Below, piece by piece: positions 1-6,435 of a DNA stretch of 6,455 nt (the first letter of the stretch is position 1; the number at the start of each line of letters is the position of its first letter). Source of the DNA: CAIRTT01 sp046075665 (lineage in GTDB: Bacteria; Armatimonadota; Armatimonadia; Armatimonadales; Armatimonadaceae). Below the pieces are notes generated by a model. It did not search any database. It was not told the origin of the DNA and was given only the letters and a program-made list of their open reading frames with translations. The translations under genes were made by a program, and so were the position numbers. The DNA is taken from NCBI GenBank assembly GCA_046075665.1, contig JBJTQN010000260.1:1-6455 (forward strand). Reading direction: 5' to 3'.

Positions 1-209
1 ATTTGGCGAGCTGTCTGTATGCTGTCCTTCCAGACCGCCCAGAGTACTTCACGCTTTCCGAACCGGGTCAGGTGAGCGTCGAAAAGGATGGCTTTACGAA
101 ATTCACACACAAACCCAATGGCCGCGACCGCTACCTAAAAATGGACATCAAGCAGACAGCGCGCACGCTTGAGGCGCTGGTGGGGTTGACTAGCCAGCCG
201 CCAGGGTAA
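1..209 (+). CDS. C-terminal fragment of an unrecognised protein
   Basis: The reading frame is open from the window edge (codons in phase with base 3) to a TAA at 207-209, giving about 68 visible residues; the start lies outside the window. The visible part looks like a soluble domain end: mixed polar and charged, with a central segment rich in Lys, Asp, Arg and Thr (around DGFTKFTHKPNGRDRYLK) and a Pro-Pro-Gly terminus. There is no membrane segment and no motif I can assign. It runs convergently towards the beta-propeller-like gene, with only 35 bases and a short hairpin between the two stop codons, an ordinary arrangement for the ends of two real genes. That arrangement, together with the plausible composition, is the main support for its being coding. 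I do not infer a function. Confidence 0.55.
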   Translation, partial: LASCLYAVLPDRPEYFTLSEPGQVSVEKDGFTKFTHKPNGRDRYLKMDIKQTARTLEALVGLTSQPPG

Positions 210-217
210 TCGGGAAG

Positions 218-232
218 TACCCCAGTGGGGTA
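218..232. terminator. Short hairpin between convergent genes, possible bidirectional terminator
   Basis: The sequence TACCCCAGTGGGGTA forms a perfect 6-bp stem with a three-base loop, lying between the stop of the left-edge gene (207-209) and the stop of the propeller-like gene (245-247). Neither side has a proper run of T: the plus side continues TATCTACT and the minus side CTTCCCG. Its position fits a shared terminator, but the short stem and poor tails make it weak. Confidence 0.4.
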
Positions 233-244
233 TATCTACTCAGT

Positions 245-1228
245 CTACCCAGCCTGCACCATATGCCCGGCGTGGTGGGCGCCGGGCCAAATGCGCTCCC
301 ATTTCTCCGGCAACTCGATACGTGCGCGGTAGAGGGGGCTTTCGTCTATCGTGATGTTGCCGTACTTGGTCCAGCGTTGGAGAGGCCAGCCGAGCATCCA
401 GCCTGTGTCGCCCAGCCTCTTGTAGTCGCCTGGTGTCGAAAACCAATATGCAATCTCTGCCTTTTCGATATCCATTTTGCCGATCAGCTGTCCGGATGCC
501 CGATGCGCATAGGTATGTACTTCAAATCTTCCATCCGGGAGTTGCTCGCCCAGCTGTAGCCCCTGAATGACATTGTTTTTGTAGCGATTTATCCACCGTG
601 CATCACCAGTAATTCGCGTCCGGCGTCCCGCTTCGTCAATCAAATAGTTATACACATCATCGTCAAAGTAACTTTCGAGCTGAACCGATGGAGGACGTAC
701 GTTCCCAGGAGCAATCGGAACCTTTTCCGCACGACGCAGGCGGACATCGTAGGTAAAAAGTACATCAACAGCATCGTTTTCTGGCCATTTGGTATAGCTG
801 CGTGTGTAGCGAAAGATGTGCTCATTGTGCCACGCAAGACCATTGGCATTTCCGGTTGCAAACAGCACATTCCCTGTCTTGATATGAATGATCTGCAGCT
901 CCGCAGCACTCACCATGATGGCCGCGAACTCACCGTTTGGAGATGGCATCACTGGCCCGGAGCCGCACGCAAGAAAGCGTGGTTTCCCGCCAGGTCTGTC
1001 CAACACTTCGATGACACTCTCTCTCTGTCCGCGTCTTGCGCTTGTGTAGAACATTCGCTTTCCCGTCGGATCCCATGTAAATGGAAGTGCATCCACCAAT
1101 GGATCTGTCCAGCGCTCCAAAATCTTCCCGGATGCGATATCGAAGCGGATCACACGCCAATGCGAAAGCCGGCGATCGCCAGGTGGGTAATAGAACCGGA
1201 CGGATGCAAATGCGGTTGTAGATGCCAT
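245..1228 (-). CDS. Hypothetical protein, beta-propeller-like (TolB/WD40-type strands)
   Basis: This 327-residue protein has no clear signal peptide or membrane segment, so it appears cytoplasmic as it stands. Blade-like units recur: a strand, a turn with Asp and Gly, then another strand. Examples are residues 28-40 (FDIASGKILERW), 50-63 with WDPTGK at 52-57, 93-106 with SPNGE at 96-100, 113-123 (IIHIKTGNVLF) and 157-170. These turns are typical of TolB-like or WD40-like propellers, which usually bind proteins or sugars or act as lyases. I see no catalytic signature, and the C-terminal third is less repetitive. The ATG at 1226-1228 is supported by an AAGG seven bases upstream and by an in-frame TAA at 1238-1240, which rules out a longer N-terminus. 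The gene follows the Gfo/Idh oxidoreductase in the same direction but behind a strong terminator. The gene call is secure; the propeller assignment is tentative and rests on motif pattern only. Confidence 0.75.
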   Translation of the reverse strand: MASTTAFASVRFYYPPGDRRLSHWRVIRFDIASGKILERWTDPLVDALPFTWDPTGKRMFYTSARRGQRESVIEVLDRPGGKPRFLACGSGPVMPSPNGEFAAIMVSAAELQIIHIKTGNVLFATGNANGLAWHNEHIFRYTRSYTKWPENDAVDVLFTYDVRLRRAEKVPIAPGNVRPPSVQLESYFDDDVYNYLIDEAGRRTRITGDARWINRYKNNVIQGLQLGEQLPDGRFEVHTYAHRASGQLIGKMDIEKAEIAYWFSTPGDYKRLGDTGWMLGWPLQRWTKYGNITIDESPLYRARIELPEKWERIWPGAHHAGHMVQAG

Positions 1229-1246
1229 ACGTATGCCTTATCCCAG

Positions 1247-1283
1247 ATAAACAAAAGGGCTCCACGGAATCCGTGAAGCCCTT
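1247..1283 (-). terminator. Rho-independent terminator after the Gfo/Idh gene
   Basis: On the minus strand a 13-bp stem (arms 1271-1283 and 1255-1267, 12 Watson-Crick pairs plus one G-T wobble at 1262/1276) closes a three-base loop and is followed by the tail TTTTGTTTA, the first two T being part of the stem. This is a textbook intrinsic terminator for leftward transcription. It starts about 20 bases beyond the oxidoreductase stop codon. The tail ends about 20 bases before the ATG of the next leftward gene, so it separates that gene from the upstream pair or acts as an attenuator for it. Confidence 0.85.
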
Positions 1284-1301
1284 GGTGGATGCGAACTACC
1301 C

Positions 1302-2672
1302 TTAGAGCTCGGTTGGAAGTTCATACCCCTGCCGGTATGGGCGATCCAGCATCGCGGATGCTTCACTGTCACCAAGAATCCGCTCACTCTTCGGATCCCA
1401 GCGCAGCTCATCCCGTTTAAGACGCATCGCGATATTGCCAAGGTGACAAATTGTGATCGACCGATGCGCAACCTCACAGGGAGCAACACACTCCTTGCGG
1501 GTTAACACGCCATCGATAAAGTTGCGGAAGTGGTTGTCACTCTTGTACAAGCGCACCTCATTGTCAGCAATCACGCTGTTCTTGATCTCAGCCGAGCTCG
1601 CATCGTGGACGCCGCGGTTTGCCCAAACCCAGCCTTGCGTGCCCTCGAAGGTAACGCCGCCCTTGACCTTGCTGGACACAATCATTCGGACGCCATTTTC
1701 ATAAATGGCCTCGAACTCGTAGTCACTCGCCGTGTCGTAAATCGGGTGCGTCGGGAAATTCCCCTTTGCGTTGATGACCTTGACCGGACCTGTGTATTCC
1801 GTGCCCATTCCCCATTGCGCGCAGTCAGGGTGATGTCCGCCCCAGTCGGTCAGCTGCCCTCCGGAGTAATCCAGTATCCAGCGGAAGTTTACATGGGTAC
1901 GTCCTGCGCAGTAAGGCTTCCACGGTGCCGGACCCAGCCAGCGATCGTACTCAAAGCCATCCGGCCACACACCCGCCGTGACCTTGTCAGCCGTCCGTCC
2001 ATAGTCAGGTCGTCCGGCAGGTAGCCCGACCTTCACCGTTTGCAGCTTACCGATGCGCCCATTTCGCACCAGCTCAGCCGCGCGTCGAAAGTTGCTGTCA
2101 GACTTTTGTTGCGATCCGGTCTGAAAAATCACCTTATGCTTTTTGACCGCATCGGACATTAAGCGCCCCTGTCTAACTGTCAGCGCAAGCGGCTTCTGGC
2201 AGTAAATGTCTTTCTTCGCAGCGGCGGCGTGCAGTACACAGAGTGCATGCCAGTGGTCCGGGGTTGCGATTTCAACAGCATCGATATCTGAGCGCTGTAG
2301 GACATCATGGTAGTCGACATATGCTTTACAACCCGGTCCGGTTGCGCCGCGCTCTTCGTAAAATTCATCCACCGTGCGGCGTGCTGGCTCGCGTCCGGCT
2401 GTCCCACCATTCCAATATCCACCGCTTTGGAAGTTGACATCGCAGACGGCAACCACCTGAACGCGACTGTCCTGGAGAAAGCCTCCCATATCGCCCGTGC
2501 CCTGATTTCCAACGCCAATAAAGGCCATCGTCACGCGGTTACTTGGAGCCACATGGCCATCGCGGCCAAGGGCCCTTGCGGGAACGATGTTCGGTAATGC
2601 AACTGCCCCTACGGCACCAACCCCAGCTTTCAATAAATCTCTGCGCGTGATTGTTTGCTCTGTCACTTTCAT
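1302..2672 (-). CDS. Tat-exported Gfo/Idh/MocA family oxidoreductase
   Basis: This is a 456-residue NAD(P)-dependent dehydrogenase-fold protein, a typical length for the secreted Gfo/Idh/MocA subgroup. Residues 1-36 are a twin-arginine signal: TRRDLLKAG with Arg10-Arg11, then a hydrophobic stretch rich in Ala, Gly and Val. The Rossmann fold begins at about residue 49, with the dinucleotide loop GVGNQG at 53-58 and a strand ending in VCDV near 76-79. TPDHWH (137-142) and CQKP (158-161) are the family's cofactor and active-site segments; here Gln replaces the Glu of the common EKP motif. DWGGHHPD (276-283) supplies the candidate catalytic histidines. Family members act on sugars, inositols or glycosides; the substrate here is unknown. 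ATG 2670-2672 is preferred over the in-frame TTG at 2673-2675 because AAAGGAG lies six bases before the ATG. The upstream stop is three bases away, so translation is probably coupled to the DUF1553 gene. A GH109-like glycosidase relative is possible but not shown. Confidence 0.93.
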   Translation of the reverse strand: MKVTEQTITRRDLLKAGVGAVGAVALPNIVPARALGRDGHVAPSNRVTMAFIGVGNQGTGDMGGFLQDSRVQVVAVCDVNFQSGGYWNGGTAGREPARRTVDEFYEERGATGPGCKAYVDYHDVLQRSDIDAVEIATPDHWHALCVLHAAAAKKDIYCQKPLALTVRQGRLMSDAVKKHKVIFQTGSQQKSDSNFRRAAELVRNGRIGKLQTVKVGLPAGRPDYGRTADKVTAGVWPDGFEYDRWLGPAPWKPYCAGRTHVNFRWILDYSGGQLTDWGGHHPDCAQWGMGTEYTGPVKVINAKGNFPTHPIYDTASDYEFEAIYENGVRMIVSSKVKGGVTFEGTQGWVWANRGVHDASSAEIKNSVIADNEVRLYKSDNHFRNFIDGVLTRKECVAPCEVAHRSITICHLGNIAMRLKRDELRWDPKSERILGDSEASAMLDRPYRQGYELPTEL

Positions 2673-2686
2673 CAACTACTCCTTTG
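2673..2686 (-). promoter_or_regulatory. Ribosome binding site inside the end of the upstream gene
   Basis: On the minus strand AAAGGAG (2679-2685) overlaps the last codons (Lys-Glu) of the DUF1553 gene, whose TAG is at 2676-2678. The site is six bases before the ATG at 2670-2672 but only three before the TTG at 2673-2675, so it favours the ATG. The overlap means ribosomes finishing the first gene can restart directly on the second. Confidence 0.8.
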
Positions 2687-5600
2687 TAACAAGCTCATCT
2701 GTGTTCAAAATGATGCTGGCGGTCAGCATCCATGCGGCGAGATCCGCTGTCGCAATACCATCCGGGCGCTTGGCTACTCCGACGGCAACCAGCTTGTTGG
2801 CATCATCCGGATGTTGTTGATACTCCAGCCGCCGCAGTGCTGTGCCTTCGAGAAGGACATCCCGCTCTACCTGTGTCGCAACGCGGCCGAGTGCCCGCCG
2901 GAACATCGCGTTCAGAATCGTAACATCCGAACCCTTGCCCTCAGTAATTGCCATCTGTGCAAGCACGCGGGCAGCTTCGACAAATGTCGGGTCATTCAAA
3001 AGCACCAATGCCTGAAGTGGCGTATTGGTACGGCTGCGACGGACACGGCATGCCTCACGTCCCGGCACATCGAAGATTGCCATTTGCGGTGGACCCGCTG
3101 TCCGCTTCCAAATCGTGTAGATCGAGCGGCGGTAAAGACCATCCCCATTGTCGGCTTTGTAGTTGCGGAGGTTTCCGTAAACGCTCAGCTCATCCCAGAA
3201 ACCCGCTGGCTGATAGGGGCGGACACTGGGACCGCCGACCTTCTCAACCAGGAGGTCACAGATGGCGAGGGCCTGATCCCGGATGGCTTCACCCGAAAGA
3301 CGGAAGCGCGGACCGCGTGCAAGGAGGCGATTTTCCGGGTCACGCTTCATTGCATCCGGTGTGATCACACTGCTCTGTCGATAGGTGCTAGAGAGCACCA
3401 GCGTCTTGTGCAGCTTCTTCAAATCCCAACCGGAGTCCATGAACTCCACCGCCATCCAGTCAAGCAGCTCGGGATGACTTGGCGGGGCGCAGCGGACGCC
3501 AAAATCTTCGGTTGTCTCAACGAGACCCCGCCCAAAGAGGCGCTCCCAGACACGATTTACGGCAACGCGCGCGGTCAGTGGGTTTTCCCGACTGGCAACC
3601 CACCGTGCAAATGTGAGGCGGTTCTTTGGTTGATCAGCCGGCAAGGTACCGAGCGAGCTTGGGATGTCAGCGGTCACGACATCCCCGGGTTTGTCATACG
3701 CCCCACGCACCAGCACGCGGCAGACCCGTGGCTTCTCAAGCTCACCCATCACCATTGTGGTTGGAACCGCGGCCAAAATGCGCTTACGTTCATCGGTTAG
3801 CTGTGCGAGCTTTCGGTCAGCATCCCGCGCCGGATGGTTGGTGTTTGCCCGAATGTACGCATGCAAAGCTGCGACCTGCGCCGGTGTGCGCTTCTCAGCC
3901 GGAACCTGGAGGACGGCGAGGCCGGCATCTGATGATGCTCCAGCCAGTGGATCGCCGGTTGTCAGCGAGATGCGGAAGTTTTGCAGCGCATGATTTTCGT
4001 AAATGGACCCAAAGTCGAGCGTGATGGTCAGCTTGCCGTTGACGGGTGAAACAGGCTGCTTGAATGCAAATCGTGCATCGTGTGCCTCGCGCGACTTTGG
4101 ATAAATCGCCCAGCCAGGTGTGTTCGGGTTGCCATCGATGCTACCGGCAACATCATGGCCATCCTGCTGGAAGGATGCAACGGCCTTGCTAAAAGGTGCA
4201 TCTTTCCCACCGGTCGATGCGCTAATCCCTGTCAGCACAAAGTTGCCATTAAAGTGACGTCCGACATAGCCATTTGCCCCGGGCATCACTTCGATGCGGA
4301 CTCCCGTGATGTCCTTTTCCTGTGCATCCAGTGTCAGCGTGTACGTTTCCTTCGCTGGGTTGGTGCCTGTAACGACAATGGCGGCGGTGTCATTGACGGT
4401 CAGTTTTGCACCGCTTGCAGATGTCGCGCTTGCAATGCCGGCGGGCAGCCAGGATGGCTTGACGCTGGAGAAATCCCGGGATGCTTCCCAGAGAGACGCC
4501 CATATTAGGAAATCGGGCTCGGCTGCCTTTACACTGCGCTCCGCCGCAGCGATTTGCTTGTCCAGCAGGGCGAGTGTGTTCGCCTGTTCACGTGTTGGAC
4601 TCTTGATGAGCGGCGGGTGGTTTTCCGGCGCTTCGACACCTGTTCCAGACTCTGCGATGTTGTTGAAGAACGCAAAGACGGAGTAGAAGTCTTTTTGGCT
4701 GACTGGGTCGTATTTATGGTCGTGGCAGCGTGCGCAGCCGAATGTCATCCCAAGCCAGACAGCGCTGGTTGTTTCGACGCGGTCGACAACGGTTTCGATA
4801 CGCCATTCCTCCGGGATAACGCCGCCTTCGGTGTTTACGCGGTGGTTACGGTTGAAACCGGTGGCGATGACTTGTTCGGTCGTGGCATTTGGCAACATGT
4901 CTCCGGCAAGCTGCTCGATGGTGAACTGGTCGAAGGGTTTGTTGGAATTGAACGCATCAATGACCCAGTCGCGCCAGCGGTACTGAAAGCGCTCATAGTC
5001 CGCCTGATAACCATTTGAGTCTGCGTAGCGCGCGCCATCCAGCCAGTCTGTCGCCATCCGTTCGCCGTAGCGCGGGCTTGCGAGGAGGCGATCCGCTGCA
5101 AGTGCAAATGCATTCGGGCGAGTGTCAGCAAGGAAGCGATCAACTTCGACAGGCGTTGGGGGCAATCCGGTCAGGTCCAGGCTTGCCCGGCGGAGCCAGG
5201 TGCGCCGGTCGGCATCCGGGCTTGGTTTCATCTGAGCCTTGTCGAGCTTTTCGAGAATAAAGGCATCGATGGGAGTACGGACCCACTGGGAGTCGGAGAC
5301 TTTCGGTATGGATGGGCGCTTCGGAGCGACGAAAGCCCAGTGCTTGTCAACCTGTGCGCCGGTGCGAGTCCAGGTTGTGAGGAGCGCTTTCTGGGCTGTG
5401 GTCGGCTGGGATGGCTCTATCATCGGAGGCATGTGCAAAGCGCTGGATGCTGGTAGCGCGATGCGCCTCGCGACTTCCTTTGCTTGTGCCGCAGTGATGG
5501 GTTGATCGAGGCGTAGATTTCCTTTGCGCGCGTTTGCATCGACGCCGTGGCATTTGAGACAATGATCACCCAGAATCGGTCGGATTTCTTTGGTGTAGTC

Positions 5601-5726
5601 GGGTTTCCGGATGATTTTCGGGCTTGTCGGGGCACCGATGGCAAGCCAGGTTGCGGATGCACAGAGGGTGATGGCTAGGCCAGCGCGGATTGTTCCACCG
5701 CGCAGCGCTGCAAAGGGGTTTCGCAT
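2676..5726 (-). CDS. Exported PSCyt1-DUF1549-DUF1553 (PSD1-type) cytochrome c-domain protein
   Basis: This is a 1016-residue protein. Residues 1-32 form a Sec-type signal peptide: basic start, hydrophobic core GLAITLCASATWLAIG, likely cut near residue 31-32. The planctomycete-type cytochrome c domain (about 43-130) has one haem site, CLKCH at 56-60, and an MPP at 99-101 that may provide the distal ligand. DUF1549 spans about 149-355, with the conserved tryptophan/arginine-rich core (WLDGARYADSNGYQ) and a second CXXCH, CARCH at 331-335, followed by DHKYDP. A charged, probably helical link (about 375-405) leads to a beta-rich insert (about 422-591). DUF1553 fills about 700-1008, with NRVWERLFGRGLV, SSTYRQ, RRSIYT and RTNTPLQAL, and ends in LNTDELVTKE. 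The family is common in Planctomycetota and Verrucomicrobiota and linked to polysaccharide-use loci, but its reaction is not established. The frame extends upstream to 5849, but the start at 5726 places the signal peptide first. The ribosome binding site there is weak (GGGA about 11 bases upstream). Confidence 0.92.
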   Translation of the reverse strand: MRNPFAALRGGTIRAGLAITLCASATWLAIGAPTSPKIIRKPDYTKEIRPILGDHCLKCHGVDANARKGNLRLDQPITAAQAKEVARRIALPASSALHMPPMIEPSQPTTAQKALLTTWTRTGAQVDKHWAFVAPKRPSIPKVSDSQWVRTPIDAFILEKLDKAQMKPSPDADRRTWLRRASLDLTGLPPTPVEVDRFLADTRPNAFALAADRLLASPRYGERMATDWLDGARYADSNGYQADYERFQYRWRDWVIDAFNSNKPFDQFTIEQLAGDMLPNATTEQVIATGFNRNHRVNTEGGVIPEEWRIETVVDRVETTSAVWLGMTFGCARCHDHKYDPVSQKDFYSVFAFFNNIAESGTGVEAPENHPPLIKSPTREQANTLALLDKQIAAAERSVKAAEPDFLIWASLWEASRDFSSVKPSWLPAGIASATSASGAKLTVNDTAAIVVTGTNPAKETYTLTLDAQEKDITGVRIEVMPGANGYVGRHFNGNFVLTGISASTGGKDAPFSKAVASFQQDGHDVAGSIDGNPNTPGWAIYPKSREAHDARFAFKQPVSPVNGKLTITLDFGSIYENHALQNFRISLTTGDPLAGASSDAGLAVLQVPAEKRTPAQVAALHAYIRANTNHPARDADRKLAQLTDERKRILAAVPTTMVMGELEKPRVCRVLVRGAYDKPGDVVTADIPSSLGTLPADQPKNRLTFARWVASRENPLTARVAVNRVWERLFGRGLVETTEDFGVRCAPPSHPELLDWMAVEFMDSGWDLKKLHKTLVLSSTYRQSSVITPDAMKRDPENRLLARGPRFRLSGEAIRDQALAICDLLVEKVGGPSVRPYQPAGFWDELSVYGNLRNYKADNGDGLYRRSIYTIWKRTAGPPQMAIFDVPGREACRVRRSRTNTPLQALVLLNDPTFVEAARVLAQMAITEGKGSDVTILNAMFRRALGRVATQVERDVLLEGTALRRLEYQQHPDDANKLVAVGVAKRPDGIATADLAAWMLTASIILNTDELVTKE

Positions 5727-5740
5727 GGGCAAGTTTCCCA

Positions 5741-5758
5741 CAATTACACGTGGAATTG
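5741..5758. promoter_or_regulatory. 18-bp near-perfect palindrome, candidate operator
   Basis: CAATTACACGTGGAATTG reads the same on both strands except for one mismatched pair (5746/5753): arms CAATT and AATTG flank a CACGTG core. It lies 15 bases before the DUF1553-protein start codon in the divergent intergenic region. Its minus strand also contains TGTAAT (5743-5748), five of six matches to a -10 box, about 16 bases before that start. No convincing -35 accompanies it. A dimeric regulator bound here would cover the likely promoter of the leftward pair. The symmetry is seen; the regulatory role is inferred. Confidence 0.5.
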
Positions 5759-5776
5759 CCAGTAACAGACCCGCTG

Positions 5777-5804
5777 TTGACTTGATGCTATCCTGCTGTA
5801 CTGT
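5777..5804 (+). promoter_or_regulatory. Candidate promoter for the pentad-repeat gene, possibly leaderless
   Basis: A TTGACT (5777-5782; five of six to the -35 consensus) is followed after 16 bases by TACTGT (5799-5804), which fits the TAnnnT pattern of -10 boxes. The -10 ends only six bases before the ATG at 5811, so transcription would begin at or next to the start codon. There is no purine-rich ribosome binding site in front of the ATG. Together these fit a leaderless mRNA. The -10 matches only three of six consensus bases, so the call is moderate. Confidence 0.45.
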
Positions 5805-5810
5805 AGATGC

Positions 5811-6428
5811 ATGCAGCTCAATCAGGACAACCATACCGTCTTGCAACAACCACCCATTGGTAGCGCTACGCCTGTGACTCCCGGGTTTGCTTCTCAGATC
5901 ACGGAAACGGTGACGCCTGCCGGTGTAACGCGACGTGGCATTTGGATGACACCTGTCGGGATGGCGCGGACTTACTACGAGTTTTCATCCCATATTCGGA
6001 TACTTGGGATGCCATTCGTTCATATTGCGTGGGGTCGCAACCCGGTCACGGGCAAGCTTGCCGTAGCCCGGGGGTTTATCGCCATCGGGCAATTCGCCAT
6101 CGGCGTAATCAGCATCGGTCAGCTGAGTATCGGTTTTCTATCGCTTGGTCAGCTCTCCCTTGGACTTTGGGCGGCGCTTGGCCAGGCGGCAATCGGCTTT
6201 CTTGCGATTGGCCAACTGGCGGTCGGTTTGCGTGCAGCAATCGGGATGTTAGCGGTTGCGTTTCATGCGGTGGGGATGCTTACGGCGGGGGGGACGTGTG
6301 TCGGCGGCCCGAGTGCCTGCACCCATGCGTGGAACATGGAGCGCCGCGACCCGGTGGCCATTCAGGATTTCAAGGACACGCCATTTCGCCCGATGAAAAC
6401 GAACAGCCGCCGCGGTTCACGTCATTAG
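5811..6428 (+). CDS. Pentad-repeat protein, (A/S)(I/L/V)Gxx type, function unknown
   Basis: The protein has 205 residues. Residues 1-45 are polar, rich in Gln, Thr and Pro, and probably disordered; 46-85 form a small non-repetitive segment with aromatic residues. Residues 91-162 consist of 14 near-tandem pentads, (A/S)(I/L/V)Gxx, beginning AIGQF AIGVI SIGQL SIGFL; Gln recurs at the fourth position of alternate pentads early on. Single extra alanines interrupt at 121 and 142. The tail (163-205) is polar and basic, with a CVGGPSAC pair of cysteines. The repeat is strongly hydrophobic yet lacks the unbroken spans of normal membrane helices, so a stacked beta-helix-like or membrane-embedded fold are both possible. 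It is not the canonical A(D/N)LXX pentapeptide repeat. ATG 5811 is the first ATG, GTG or TTG after an in-frame TGA at 5778-5780; ATG 5946 is an alternative start. The gene is divergent from the DUF1553 gene. I do not recognise the family. Confidence 0.8.
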   Translation: MQLNQDNHTVLQQPPIGSATPVTPGFASQITETVTPAGVTRRGIWMTPVGMARTYYEFSSHIRILGMPFVHIAWGRNPVTGKLAVARGFIAIGQFAIGVISIGQLSIGFLSLGQLSLGLWAALGQAAIGFLAIGQLAVGLRAAIGMLAVAFHAVGMLTAGGTCVGGPSACTHAWNMERRDPVAIQDFKDTPFRPMKTNSRRGSRH

Positions 6429-6435
6429 TTTCCTA

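Noticed and set aside
818..1276. A 152-codon open frame on the plus strand
   Set aside because: It is antisense to the propeller-like gene, which has a good ribosome binding site and a coherent strand-turn pattern. The plus-strand translation is Trp-, Cys- and His-rich and runs through the terminator hairpin.
1302..2672. Specific assignment of the Gfo/Idh protein as a GH109 alpha-N-acetylgalactosaminidase
   Set aside because: The Tat signal and Rossmann fold are shared with many subgroups. The residues seen do not single out GH109, and no substrate is indicated.
2655..3800. A 381-codon open frame on the plus strand
   Set aside because: It lies wholly antisense to the DUF1553 protein, apart from its first bases, whose reading frame encodes recognisable family motifs throughout. 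Its own translation is Cys- and His-rich with no domain pattern, as expected of a shadow frame.
5534..5726. Lipoprotein signal on the DUF1553 protein, from a Cys in the hydrophobic core
   Set aside because: The Cys at residue 22 sits in the sequence AITLC inside the hydrophobic stretch, without the small residue required just before a lipobox Cys.
5727..5849. N-terminal extension of the DUF1553 protein by 41 residues
   Set aside because: The extension has no family motif, would push the signal peptide inside the protein, and would overlap the start of the divergent gene. The Met at 5726 begins a normal Sec-type signal peptide.
6081..6296. Canonical pentapeptide repeat family (A(D/N)LXX)
   Set aside because: The period of five matches, but in the register where Ala or Ser is the small residue the central position is Gly, not Leu or Phe, and Asp/Asn is absent. 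The name would mislead.
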